Source: Pseudaeromonas sp041441555 (GTDB taxonomy: Bacteria > Pseudomonadota > Gammaproteobacteria > Enterobacterales > Aeromonadaceae). From it: a stretch of DNA of 49,809 bases. This document shows, piece after piece, positions 26,858-34,642 of the stretch. The stretch covers positions 1 through 49,809 of the forward strand of contig JASDSW010000081.1 of assembly GCA_041441555.1 (NCBI GenBank). Reading direction: 5' to 3'. Each line of letters begins with the position of its first letter. Position 1 is the stretch's first letter. Below the pieces are notes generated by a model that did no database searches, was not told the DNA's origin, and was given only the letters and a program-made list of their open reading frames with translations. The translations under genes were made by a program, and so were the position numbers.

Positions 26858-28038
26858 ACGAATATTTGGTGATCCGTCTCGGGGCCCACGCCTCGGATCC
26901 GATCCATTGGTTGGTCTGGTCACAAAGTGAATTGGAGATCATCGCCAGCGGCTGCTTGAGTGGTGCCGGCGAACTGGCGCAACTGCGCGAACGCGCCGGC
27001 GGCCGACCGATCATCGGTCTGGTACCGGCCTCCGAGGTGCTGTTTCGCGAGGTGTCGCTGCCGGGCAAGTTGAATCGACAGAGCCTGAAGGCGCTACCCT
27101 ATCTGCTCGAAGAGGAGGTCGCCAGCGAGATCGATGGCTTGCATCTGGTGGTGCTGGCCAGTCAGGGGACCCAGGTCTCGCTGCTGGCCGTCGAACGCCG
27201 CCGCATGGCGCAGTGGCTGCTCTGGCTGGAGGAAGCGGGCCTCACCCTGCAGCGGCTGGTGCCGGATGTGCTGGCGTTGCCGCTGGCGGAAGAGGGCTGG
27301 AGTGCGGTGCAACTGGGGAGCCAGTGGCTGTTCCGCCACTCCCCGCATGCCGGGATGCAGGCGGAGGCCGAGTGGTTGGCGCCCCTGCTGGCCGGTTTTG
27401 AGCCGTCGCCATGCATCCACAGCTACAGCGCGCCACCGGCGGCGGTGCCTGGCGAGTGGCTCGTCGAACCGGCGGAGTTGCCGATGCGTCTGCTGGCTAT
27501 CGGCGCCCTGCATGCCGGGGGCAACCTGCTCAGTGGCGAGTACCGCAAGCAGCCGGAATGGCAACGGTTGTGGCGGCCGTGGCGCGCCACGGCGGTGGCG
27601 GCCATCGTCCTGCTGGCCCTGCTGCTGACCAATCGGGTGCTCTATCTGGTTGAGGTGCGGGCGCAGGGCGCTCAGCTGCGAGCGCAGAGTGTCCAGCTCT
27701 ACAAGCAACTCTTCCCGGGCGAGAAACGGGTGATCAACCCGAAGAGTCAGATGAAGCAGCATCTGGAGGCCTTGAACGGCCAAGAGCGTGAGCCGGGTTT
27801 CATCGCCCAACTGATGACTCTGGTCCCGGTGTTTACCCAGGCCAGCGGCATCCAGTTGGAGCAGTTGCGCTTCGATGCCAAGCAGGGCGAGTTCCGTCTG
27901 GTGGCCAGCGGTGCCGGTTATCAGGATTTCGACCGTTTCCGCCAGTTGGCTGACCCGCTGTTCACGGTCAAGCCGGGGGATATGAAGAGTGAGAATGGCA
28001 AGGTGCGGGGAACCCTGGTGCTGAGGAGCAAGTCATGA
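26854..28038 (+). CDS. gspL: Type II secretion assembly protein GspL
   Basis: The 394-residue bitopic inner-membrane protein is read from a GTG with GGAGG nine bases upstream. The cytoplasmic actin-like domain (about 1-235) binds GspE, a single membrane helix lies at about 248-266, and a periplasmic ferredoxin-like domain (about 310-394) binds GspM. The motif SLPGKLNRQSLKALPYLLEE is typical of the GspL N-terminal domain. It overlaps gspM by 4 bp. Confidence 0.95.
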   Translation: MNEYLVIRLGAHASDPIHWLVWSQSELEIIASGCLSGAGELAQLRERAGGRPIIGLVPASEVLFREVSLPGKLNRQSLKALPYLLEEEVASEIDGLHLVVLASQGTQVSLLAVERRRMAQWLLWLEEAGLTLQRLVPDVLALPLAEEGWSAVQLGSQWLFRHSPHAGMQAEAEWLAPLLAGFEPSPCIHSYSAPPAAVPGEWLVEPAELPMRLLAIGALHAGGNLLSGEYRKQPEWQRLWRPWRATAVAAIVLLALLLTNRVLYLVEVRAQGAQLRAQSVQLYKQLFPGEKRVINPKSQMKQHLEALNGQEREPGFIAQLMTLVPVFTQASGIQLEQLRFDAKQGEFRLVASGAGYQDFDRFRQLADPLFTVKPGDMKSENGKVRGTLVLRSKS

Positions 28039-28508
28039 AGAGTTGGTGGAATAGCCTCAGCCAGCGGGAACGACTGCTGGTCGGGGTCGGTGGCGCCCTG
28101 CTGGTGCTGATGGTGATCTACTGGGGGGCCTGGCGGCCGTTCAGCAACAGCATCGAGACCGCCGAGCAGCAACTGAGCAAGCAGCGCGAGGCTCTCTCCT
28201 GGATGCAGCTGCGGGCCGGGGATCTGCGCCAGCAACCGGCGGGCGCTCGGCAGCCGGATCGCTCAACCACGTTGGAGGCGGTGGCCAACACCACCTCCCG
28301 CCAGTTGGGGGTCTCTCCGACCCGCTTGCAGCCCACCGAGCAGGATCTGCTGGTGGAGCTCCAGGTGCTGGAGTTTGAGCGCCTGATGAATTGGCTGGTG
28401 GTGATGGAGCGGGATTATGGCGTCAGCGTCAAGGTGATCGAGCTGGCGGCGGAAGGGGGCAAGGGGATGGTCCGGGTGCGCCGTCTGCAGTTGGGGCGTC
28501 CGTCATGA
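28035..28508 (+). CDS. gspM: Type II secretion protein GspM
   Basis: The 157-residue inner-membrane protein has the characteristic N-terminal SQRERLLVGVGGALLVLMV membrane helix (about 9-32) and a periplasmic domain with LQVLEFERLMNWLVVMERDYGVSV. It partners GspL. Both ends overlap neighbouring genes by 4 bp. Confidence 0.95.
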   Translation: MKSWWNSLSQRERLLVGVGGALLVLMVIYWGAWRPFSNSIETAEQQLSKQREALSWMQLRAGDLRQQPAGARQPDRSTTLEAVANTTSRQLGVSPTRLQPTEQDLLVELQVLEFERLMNWLVVMERDYGVSVKVIELAAEGGKGMVRVRRLQLGRPS

Positions 28509-29260
28509 AGCGAAAACTCATCCTCGGTTTACTGGTGGTCCTGAGCTATCTGGGCTTTCTGATCCAGCAGTGTCCGGTGGCCCGGGTGCTGCCCTGGTTG
28601 CCACTACCGCCGGGGCTGACTCTCAGCGGCGCTCGGGGCACCCTGTGGCAGGGGGAGTTGGATCAGATCAGTTGGCAGGGCAAGGTGCTGCAGAAGGTGG
28701 GTTGGCAGTTGCCGATCAGCAGCCTGCTGTTGTTTGATCCGGTCGTCCAGCTGCAGTTCAACGACAAGGAGACCCTGCGCGGCGCGGCCGAGCTGGGTTG
28801 GTCCGGCGGCGTGCGGTTGCGGGATGTGGATCTGCAGGCCGATGCCGCCTGGCTGCTCAGCCAGGCCCCAGTGCGCCTGCCGGTGCCGGTGACGGCGGCG
28901 GGTCAGCTGCATCTGCAACTGACGGAGCTGCGAATGACGGCGGATCGCTGCCAGCAGTTGAACGGCACCCTGCTGTGGCGCGGCGCCGAGGTGCAGAGCC
29001 CGATGGGGGCCCTGTTGCTCGATACCGCCAAGGCCGATCTCGGCTGCCAGCAGGGCAAGCTGACCGCCAAGCTCAAACAGGCCTCGGAGCAGCTCTCCTT
29101 GAGTGGTGACGCCGAGCTCGATCCGAATGGCAGCTACCGATTCCAGGGCAAGCTGACACCGGAACCCGGCTTGCCACCGGCTTTTGCTCAGGGGGTCAAC
29201 TTCCTGGGACAGCGGGATAGCCAGGGGGCGATCCGCCTCGACTATCAAGGCCGCTTCTAG
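28505..29260 (+). CDS. gspN: Type II secretion protein GspN
   Basis: The 251-residue protein has an N-terminal membrane anchor (about 5-25) and a periplasmic beta-rich domain; blocks such as GLTLSGARGTLWQGELDQI and LTPEPGLPPAFAQGVNFLG are typical of GspN, an accessory component of the Aeromonas/Vibrio/Klebsiella type. It is the last gene of the operon; no gspO follows. The region after it changes at once to repeats and accessory genes. Confidence 0.93.
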   Translation: MKRKLILGLLVVLSYLGFLIQQCPVARVLPWLPLPPGLTLSGARGTLWQGELDQISWQGKVLQKVGWQLPISSLLLFDPVVQLQFNDKETLRGAAELGWSGGVRLRDVDLQADAAWLLSQAPVRLPVPVTAAGQLHLQLTELRMTADRCQQLNGTLLWRGAEVQSPMGALLLDTAKADLGCQQGKLTAKLKQASEQLSLSGDAELDPNGSYRFQGKLTPEPGLPPAFAQGVNFLGQRDSQGAIRLDYQGRF

Positions 29261-29317
29261 GTGATTGCGCCACTACGAGTGGCGCGCGATGGCAATGTGG
29301 CGATATGGGTATCGCGT

Positions 29318-29570
29318 GGGCCGTTCCGCCCCGGTCGGCTGGGGCGATTTGCCAACCTACCGCTTGGCGGGGGCGGGTAAAGGGGCGCTGACCCGCCCCT
29401 TTACAATCCCGGGTCTTGGCGGGTTGCCAACAGCCGGGAAAGCCCCGAGCTACGGGCCGTGCTCCACCGGCCGGTCGCGACACGCCATCCCTGGCGCGGC
29501 GCTCCCTTTTGCGGTCATCCTGACCGCGCACCGGCTCCGCTCACCCCTCCGCCCGGCCCGGCAGACGGCG
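29318..29570 (+). repeat. Long inverted repeat, left copy
   Basis: A segment of about 253 bp beginning GGGCCGTTCCGCC and ending CGGCAGACGGCG is present again in reverse orientation at 31743-31996, with about 85-90 percent identity judged by eye. Inside are two strong hairpins: GTAAAGGGGCG pairing with CGCCCCTTTAC (near 29376-29403) and GCGGTCA pairing with TGACCGC (near 29510-29526). It looks like a dispersed structured intergenic repeat. Confidence 0.85.
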
Positions 29571-29676
29571 CTGGCTTTGGTGGGTTATTCATAAAGCTAT
29601 GTTCATCTGTATGGATCTGGCTCTGGTTAGGTTGGCGCTGAGCTTGCGAAGCCCTGTCATGACCCGGTTACAATAC

Positions 29677-29702
29677 GGCGCAATACGCTACGCTATTGCG
29701 CC
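29677..29702. repeat. REP-like palindrome
   Basis: GGCGCAATA (29677-29685) and TATTGCGCC (29694-29702) flank CGCTACGC. The pattern, with flanking CCTACGG, resembles short palindromic elements scattered in proteobacterial intergenic DNA. No other copy is obvious in this window. Confidence 0.5.
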
Positions 29703-29740
29703 CTACGGGCTGTTCATCGCTATAACTTTTGAACTTGGAT

Positions 29741-29862
29741 TAACGCCCAATTAAGGTGTGAATCACGCCACCAAAACACTCAACTTGGGCACCGTAAACA
29801 CTAAACTTGACCCAAGCCAAAAATACCAGGCGAGGGGGGAATCACTCTTAAATTGTTTGTTA
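29741..29862 (-). repeat. attC site of VCR size (122 bp)
   Basis: On the minus strand it begins TAACAAACAATTTAAG and ends CACCTTAATTGGGCGTTA. The ends can pair (CAATTTAAG with CTTAATTG), and internal segments GTCAAGTTTAGTG and CAAGTTGAGTG resemble the inner part of Vibrio VCR sites. The stop codon TAA of the gene at 29860 is the first three bases of the site, a classic cassette feature. The length equals that of typical VCRs. Confidence 0.75.
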
Positions 29863-30573
29863 GCTTTTACGCACCTCTCCATCAAGGAACGTGTTGTAAA
29901 ACTGAGTTAGAACCTTAAATTTTTGTCCAAAAATTGAACCATACCGAATATTAACGATAGTAGAATTACGATTTGAATTGAACGAACAGGAAGTTGCCAT
30001 TCCACAGACGATATTGTGAAGTTCAAATGGATTTTTAGGATTAATTTCCTTGGAAACCTTTAATAAAGGTTCACCAGGGTCCATTGGGTTAAAGAAACTC
30101 TCATAATCTTTTTTATATGCAATCCGATAAGATCTAGTTTCACCAGCGGGAATATTAATGCCATCACCGCCATCAACGTGATGCAGGCCCTCGTTGTAAG
30201 GTGACTTCTCATTTTTGTTATTATAGAAATCAACGCGTACATTTTTAGCTGTAACTGAAGATGGATTAAAGAGAGTAAGTATTACCATATCACGCTTAGA
30301 GTCGTGTTTTTCTATTGCAATATCTGCAATTTCTAATTTTGTTGGATTTTGATCGATTATTAATTTATCAGCAGCAGTTAGGTGCTGCGGGCTCGGCTGA
30401 TACCATTTATAAACATCAACACCCCAAAGAGTTAATTGAATAACACCTACAATAATCCCTACTATCGCGGCAGGTATTCCGATAACTGCTGCGATATATC
30501 CAAGACGATTGAGCATCGTCCACCCCATAAACTGCTTTTTAGTTGGAATAAGTAACTTCATTTTCCCTTTCAT
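29860..30573 (-). CDS. Cassette-borne membrane-anchored protein of unknown function
   Basis: The 237-residue protein has one strong transmembrane helix (about residues 26-50) preceded by a basic N-terminus, and a soluble C-terminal domain (about 75-237) with a beta-rich feel: DMVILTLFNPSSVTAKNVRV, IPAGETRSYRIAYKKD. I do not recognise a family. The start may be the ATG at 30573 or the ATG at 30561, which has AAAGGG just upstream. Codon use is AT-rich compared with gspN and nifS, supporting recent acquisition. It is the second cassette of the array, downstream of the TIR gene. Confidence 0.7.
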   Translation of the reverse strand: MKGKMKLLIPTKKQFMGWTMLNRLGYIAAVIGIPAAIVGIIVGVIQLTLWGVDVYKWYQPSPQHLTAADKLIIDQNPTKLEIADIAIEKHDSKRDMVILTLFNPSSVTAKNVRVDFYNNKNEKSPYNEGLHHVDGGDGINIPAGETRSYRIAYKKDYESFFNPMDPGEPLLKVSKEINPKNPFELHNIVCGMATSCSFNSNRNSTIVNIRYGSIFGQKFKVLTQFYNTFLDGEVRKS

Positions 30574-30593
30574 CTAAACTTGATTGTAAAAGC

Positions 30594-30650
30594 TAACGCC
30601 CGGCACAGCGGCGGCGCGTAGCGCCGTCCGAGTGCTGCCGCTTGTTAAAT
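30594..30650 (-). repeat. attC site of the short (about 57 bp) type
   Basis: On the minus strand it runs from ATTTAACAAGCGG to CCGGGCGTTA, with the GC-rich imperfect stem GGCGC-TAC-GCGCC in the middle and TAAC/GTTA ends. It resembles the short attC sites of mobile integrons such as the aadA site. It lies 7 bp after the stop of the TIR gene and 20 bp before the next gene. Confidence 0.78.
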
Positions 30651-30656
30651 GGCAAT

Positions 30657-31346
30657 TTAGATACGTGCGACATCAATGTTGTAGCCTTGAGCAACCATTT
30701 CTTTTGCCAATATAAGCCCCGCTTCTTTAGCAAGATCGTCTTTGAATGGAATGTAAATTAGCCCTTGAATATCGGACGGTCGCTCCATGTTTTCTTGCTG
30801 TTTTAATAGAATGGCCACTCGCTTACGACCGAGCTTGGAAAGTAACATGCCAAGTTCTAGCACTACATTTTGTCTTGCCCTGTAAGCCGATTCATCTGCG
30901 TGCTGTGCCCGGTGCCCCTTGTCATCTGGCGTGGCAAGAACTACAGCAAACTGAACATCAGCTGTATAGGCTTCCAATTTTTCGATAATAGTTTGACCTT
31001 CTGAAGGAAGCTGGTCGAGTATCAGTGGCTCCATACCCCAGCGACGCAACATGGCCTCTAATTGGGTGCGAGCAGGCTCATCATGACCATACACGACGAA
31101 AACTTTGTTATTGCCTCGAACTATTCCTGCCGCTGGCACTGCTGCAGGTTGACCACCAGGATTAAGGCCCAGCAATGCTTTTACTTTTTCTTGTTCTTTA
31201 CCACCGACTACAATTTTCCCGGAGTCGTATACATTCACTGACGAACCATTGGTGAATTTAATTTGCTGCCCATAACCAATGGCTTTTATTTCATCCACCA
31301 TATATCCGTTGGCAACAAGTATTTCCTGTGCTTTCTCTAAATTCAC
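30657..31346 (-). CDS. CAP12-type TIR-domain protein, putative NADase
   Basis: The 229-residue protein has a C-terminal domain (about 80-229) of the TIR-like nucleotide-binding family found in Cap12 and Pycsar TIR effectors: KVFVVYGHDE, GQTIIEKLEAY, FAVVLATPDD, ARQNVVLELGMLLSKLGR, PSDIQGLIYIPF. Glu164 in VVLELG is the predicted catalytic residue for NAD cleavage. The N-terminal segment (about 20-60, IKFTNGSSVNVYDSGKIVVGG) resembles the TBP-like nucleic-acid-binding domain at the start of RNase HIII. The GTG start has AGGAG eight bases upstream. No cyclase, STING or Thoeris partner is nearby, so how it would be triggered is unknown. Confidence 0.82.
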   Translation of the reverse strand: MNLEKAQEILVANGYMVDEIKAIGYGQQIKFTNGSSVNVYDSGKIVVGGKEQEKVKALLGLNPGGQPAAVPAAGIVRGNNKVFVVYGHDEPARTQLEAMLRRWGMEPLILDQLPSEGQTIIEKLEAYTADVQFAVVLATPDDKGHRAQHADESAYRARQNVVLELGMLLSKLGRKRVAILLKQQENMERPSDIQGLIYIPFKDDLAKEAGLILAKEMVAQGYNIDVARI

Positions 31347-32112
31347 TCAAAACTCTCCTGTTGCCATTTAACAACTTGTTGAGCGGAAACACTCCTCTGT
31401 TACGCGAAGTGTTTTCCCACATATCGTTTGCCTGCCTATCTGTAGTTGGGATTTACTCGGACCTTGCTGGCATTTTGTTGCAGCCATCAAGAAGCGAAGC
31501 AGCTTGGGTAGACGGTCATGGGCTTGTTGGCGATTGCCATGGCTACCACACGAGTTTTACGTACTACTCAATGCCCCGCATCCTGCTCTGATTCATCTGA
31601 ACCTGGTAGCAGAGTATTCAAAATTTTCCTGGCAAATTGTGCGATAAATCAAACAGTTCGGGATCAACGTGGCTGATGTGATTAAAAGTCAGTGGTGGCG
31701 GGCCGGGCGAGCTGTGGCTTTTGAATTCCTCGCCAATGTTCGCGCCGTCTGCCGGGCCGGGCGAAGGGGTGAACGTAACCGGTGCGCGGTCAGGATGACC
31801 GCAAAAGGGAGCGCCAGGCCAGGGATGGCGTGTGGCGACCGGCCGGTGAAGAGCAGCCCGTAGCTCGGGGCTTTCCCGGCAGCCGGCATCCCGCCCAGAC
31901 CCGGGATTGTAAAGGGGCGGGTCAGCGCCCCTTTACCCGCCCCCGCCAAGCGCGAGGTTGGCAAACCACCCAGGCCGACCCAGGGCGGAACGGCCCCAAT
32001 CCAATCGATCAAGCGGCATCCATCAGCCAATCGTGATGGTCGATCGCCAAGGGTTGGCCCGCGCCGAATCGAGGCCTCGGCCGCGACCGGTCGATCGCCG
32101 ACCGACCCCCGG
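31347..32112. other. Non-coding stretch between the TIR cassette and nifS
   Basis: It holds the cassette boundary (31366-31372), a stem with GGAAACACT pairing to AGTGTTTTCC (31385-31416), about 330 bp with no recognisable gene, and the right copy of the long repeat (31743-31996). A CGGTCG/CGACCG hairpin (32088-32104) lies just beyond the nifS stop without a T run. ORFs here are GC-biased shadows. Confidence 0.6.
31743..31996 (-). repeat. Long inverted repeat, right copy
   Basis: This is the reverse-oriented partner of 29318-29570, sharing the two internal hairpins and both ends. The most conserved blocks are the GTAAAGGGGCG hairpin, the AAAGCCCCGAGCTACGGGC block and the CTCCCTTTTGCGGTCATCC block. 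Together the copies bracket 2.2 kb containing the integron-type cassettes. Confidence 0.85.
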
Positions 32113-33321
32113 TTACCCGTAGGCCGGTGCAAACTCCCCGATGCCGTTGACGGCGGGTTTGTTCTGCTGCCAGTAGGGAGACATCGACCGCAGTCGCTCG
32201 ATGATGAGCGGCAACTGGGTCAGCACCAGCTCGATCTCCCGTTCGCGGGTGTAACGCGACAGCGAGAAGCGGATGCTGCCGTGGGCGGCGGTGTAAGGGA
32301 TGCCCATGGCGCGCATCACGTGGGAGGGCTCCAGCGAGCCGGAGGTGCAGGCGCTGCCACTGGAGGCGGCGATGCCAAGCTGGTTGAGCATCAGCAGGAT
32401 GGCTTCCCCTTCGACATACTCGAAGGCGATGTTCAATGTGTTGGCGGTGCGATGTTCCGGATCCCCGGTGACTCGGGCGCAGGGGATGCGGGCCAGCAGC
32501 CCCTCCTGCAGACGGTCGCGCAGCTCGCGGATCGGCCCCTGCAGCATCGGCATGTGCAGCTCGGCCAACTCGCAGGCCATGCCCAGACCGACGATGCCGG
32601 CGCTGTTCTCGGTGCCGGCACGGCGTCCGCGCTCCTGATGTCCACCGCGCAGCAGCGGGCGGAAGCGCGTGCCGCGGCGTACATAGAGGGCGCCAACCCC
32701 CTTGGGGCCATGCAGCTTGTGGCCGGAGAAGGAGAGCAGATCGATGGCGCTGGTGGCCAGGTTGATGGGCAGCTTGCCCACCGCCTGCACCCCATCGGTA
32801 TGGAATAGAATGCCACGGGCCTTGGCCATCTGTGCCATCTGTTCGATGGGGAACAGGGTGCCGGTTTCATTATTGGCCCACATGACAGTCACCAGCGCCA
32901 CATCGTCACTCAGCAGCGCCTGGTACTCCTCCAGGTTGAGACGCCCCAGGCCATCCACCGCCAGACGGTGGATGGTGTAGCCCTGGCGCTCCAGATGTTC
33001 GCAGACCTCGAGGATGGCCGGGTGTTCGACCACCGAGGTGATGATGCTCTTGCGATCCGGCAGTGCCTCGACGGCGGAGAGGATCGCCGTGCTGTTAGCC
33101 TCGGTGGCACAGGAGGTGAAGACGATCTCGCTGGCGTGTTCGGCACCGAGCAGGGCGGCCACCTGAGTGCGGGCCTGCTCGATGGCCTTGCGCACCGGCT
33201 CGCCGAAGCCATGGATCGAGGAGGGGTTGCCATAGTGCTCGCTCAGAAAGGGCATCATGGCGTCGAGAACGACCGGGTCAAGCCGGGTGGTCGCGTTGTT
33301 ATCCAGATAGATTGCTTGCAT
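32113..33321 (-). CDS. nifS: Cysteine desulfurase NifS
   Basis: The 402-residue protein is the same length as Azotobacter NifS. This PLP enzyme takes sulfur from cysteine for Fe-S clusters. The PLP lysine lies in SFSGHKLHGPKG, the catalytic cysteine loop reads SSGSACTSGSLEPSHVMRAMG, and the N-terminal YLDNNATTRLDP is typical of the NifS subfamily rather than housekeeping IscS. The ATG at 33321 has AGGAG eight bases upstream; the longer ORF is not used. It is the last gene of the hesB-nifU-nifS operon, 13 bp after nifU. In diazotrophs this pair supplies nitrogenase clusters. Confidence 0.92.
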   Translation of the reverse strand: MQAIYLDNNATTRLDPVVLDAMMPFLSEHYGNPSSIHGFGEPVRKAIEQARTQVAALLGAEHASEIVFTSCATEANSTAILSAVEALPDRKSIITSVVEHPAILEVCEHLERQGYTIHRLAVDGLGRLNLEEYQALLSDDVALVTVMWANNETGTLFPIEQMAQMAKARGILFHTDGVQAVGKLPINLATSAIDLLSFSGHKLHGPKGVGALYVRRGTRFRPLLRGGHQERGRRAGTENSAGIVGLGMACELAELHMPMLQGPIRELRDRLQEGLLARIPCARVTGDPEHRTANTLNIAFEYVEGEAILLMLNQLGIAASSGSACTSGSLEPSHVMRAMGIPYTAAHGSIRFSLSRYTREREIELVLTQLPLIIERLRSMSPYWQQNKPAVNGIGEFAPAYG

Positions 33322-33334
33322 GGGGAACTCCTTC

Positions 33335-34246
33335 TCACACCAGGGCTTCGGCGGCACTGACGACACGCACATAGCGGCCGAGCGTCTCCATCAACTTTTG
33401 CTGGATCCAGGCCAGCGTCATATCGGTCATCATGCAGCCCATGCAGTTGCCGGAGAGGGCCACTTCAACCTTGTCGGCACTGACGGCGATCAGGGTGACA
33501 TCCCCCCCATCGGCCTGCAGGTGGGGGCGCATCTGCTCGATGACGGCTGAGACCTGTTGCCACTGTTCGCTGCTGGTCTCGGTGGCCGGGCTGCTCGGAT
33601 TGGAGGCGACCGGGGCCGTGGGTAGGGCCACGCTGCCGGATTTGGCATAGGCCTTCTGCTGCACCTGTTCGCACTGGCTGCTGGCCAGCACCTTGGTCAG
33701 TACCTGCTCGATCTTCTCGTGGCAGCTGCTGCAGCCGCCACCGGCCTTGGTGTAGTGGATCACCTCCAGCAGGGTGGTCAGGCCGTTCTCCCGCACCGCC
33801 TTGACGATCTTGCCCTCGTCGACGGCGAAGCACTTGCAGATCAGGGCTCCCTCCTCGTGGTCATCATGCCACTCGACCCCGCGGTAGCGGGCGATGGCGG
33901 CATCCAGCGCCTCCTTGCCCATCACCGAGCAGTGCATCTTCTCTGGGGGCAGGCCGTCGAGGTAGTCGGCGATATCCTGGTTGCTGATGAGCGCCGCCTC
34001 GTCGAGGGACTTGCCGATGATCATCTCGGTCAGCGCCGAGGAGGAGGCGATGGCACTGCCACAGCCGAAGGTCTGGAATCCGGCATCGAGGATGATTTCG
34101 TTGGCCGGATCCACCTGCAGCATCAGGCGCAGCGCATCGCCGCAGCTGATGGAGCCCACATCGCCGATGGCGTTGGCATCGGGCAGGATCCGGGCGTTAC
34201 GCGGGTTGAAAAAATGATCCTTAACTTTCTCTGAATAGTTCCACAT
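33335..34246 (-). CDS. nifU: Fe-S scaffold NifU, three-domain nif type
   Basis: The 303-residue protein has the full nitrogenase-type architecture: an IscU domain with Cys35, Cys62, Cys106 and the CGDALRL motif, a central [2Fe-2S] domain with Cys137, Cys139, Cys172, Cys175, and a C-terminal Nfu domain with GNCMGC (Cys268, Cys271). The first seven cysteine positions match my memory of Azotobacter vinelandii NifU. The start at 34246 (MWNYSEKVKDHFFNPRNA) is the family N-terminus; the longer ORF upstream overlaps the hesB-like gene. NifU assembles clusters for nitrogenase Fe protein with sulfur from NifS. Confidence 0.95.
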   Translation of the reverse strand: MWNYSEKVKDHFFNPRNARILPDANAIGDVGSISCGDALRLMLQVDPANEIILDAGFQTFGCGSAIASSSALTEMIIGKSLDEAALISNQDIADYLDGLPPEKMHCSVMGKEALDAAIARYRGVEWHDDHEEGALICKCFAVDEGKIVKAVRENGLTTLLEVIHYTKAGGGCSSCHEKIEQVLTKVLASSQCEQVQQKAYAKSGSVALPTAPVASNPSSPATETSSEQWQQVSAVIEQMRPHLQADGGDVTLIAVSADKVEVALSGNCMGCMMTDMTLAWIQQKLMETLGRYVRVVSAAEALV

Positions 34247-34277
34247 GATTCGTCTCTCCCGCTGGTGATTCGTCAGA

Positions 34278-34610
34278 TTAGTGCTGGGCGGCTGGTTCAC
34301 AGCTGCTGTGTTCACACTGGCAGCTGGCTGGTTGCAATCGCACGCTGAGCCCCGCCTCGCCATTTTTTTCGCTCAAGGAGAGCTGGCTGCCGCGCAACAG
34401 GGGCCAGTGGTGGCGGTCGGCGATCAGGGTCAGCTCGCCACACTGCCAGCGCAGATCGTCAGCCAACAGCCGATTGCTCCAGCCCAGTTGCAGTTGCCAT
34501 CCCTGACAGGCATCGCCGGAGGGGATCAGGCGCAGCCCGAGTGCCGGGGTCGTGAGCTGATTTTGCACCCGGTATAAGGCTTCCAGAGCATCAGGGTCGA
34601 TTTGCAGCAT
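34278..34610 (-). CDS. HesB/IscA-like A-type Fe-S carrier, divergent
   Basis: The 110-residue protein is the length of IscA-nif. The three cysteines expected of A-type carriers are in place: Cys35 in SGDACQGW (compare GGCSG in IscA) and Cys97/Cys99 in PASCQCE. The pattern LxLIPSG...LLRGSQLSLSE also follows HesB. The rest is divergent, so this is recognisable by pattern rather than overall similarity. It sits immediately before nifU as iscA-nif does in Azotobacter, and it is the first gene after a sigma-54 promoter. GGAGAG precedes the ATG. Confidence 0.75.
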   Translation of the reverse strand: MLQIDPDALEALYRVQNQLTTPALGLRLIPSGDACQGWQLQLGWSNRLLADDLRWQCGELTLIADRHHWPLLRGSQLSLSEKNGEAGLSVRLQPASCQCEHSSCEPAAQH

Positions 34611-34642
34611 ACGGCTCTCCGGTTGAGGTTTACCTAGAGGAA

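Larger units (their letters stand above)
29261..29859. other. Non-coding accessory stretch after gspN
   Basis: Six hundred bases without a credible gene. They hold the first copy of a long repeat (29318-29570), a REP-like palindrome (29677-29702) and a VCR-sized attC site (29741-29862). The plus-strand ORF through the repeat is GC-biased and has a mirror ORF in the inverted copy, but it has no ribosome binding site or recognisable domain, so I do not call it. Confidence 0.7.
29741..31372 (-). mobile_element. Two-cassette integron array without integrase (CALIN-like)
   Basis: Two genes on the minus strand are each followed at once by an attC-like site (30594-30650 and 29741-29862). The upstream edge of the first cassette reads GTTAAAT (minus strand, complement of 31366-31372), a perfect GTTRRRY core. 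The gene starts about 20 bp inside that edge, as in integron cassettes. No integron integrase gene occurs in the window. Both genes have lower GC than their neighbours. The pattern fits a cluster of attC sites lacking integrase; two sites is the minimum for such a call. Confidence 0.75.

Noticed and set aside
29265..29594. A 109-codon ORF after gspN that has a look-alike on the minus strand at 31689-32132
   Set aside because: The likeness comes from the inverted DNA repeat. The frames are high-GC read-through of hairpin DNA, lack ribosome binding sites and show no known domain.
31381..31420. A third attC site upstream of the TIR cassette (TAACA...TGTTA)
   Set aside because: The core is right at the cassette boundary, but the segment is too short and lacks the paired inner boxes; I treat it only as a boundary.
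33335..34363. A longer NifU start 39 codons upstream
   Set aside because: It overlaps the hesB-like gene, and the cysteine positions fit NifU only when counted from 34246.
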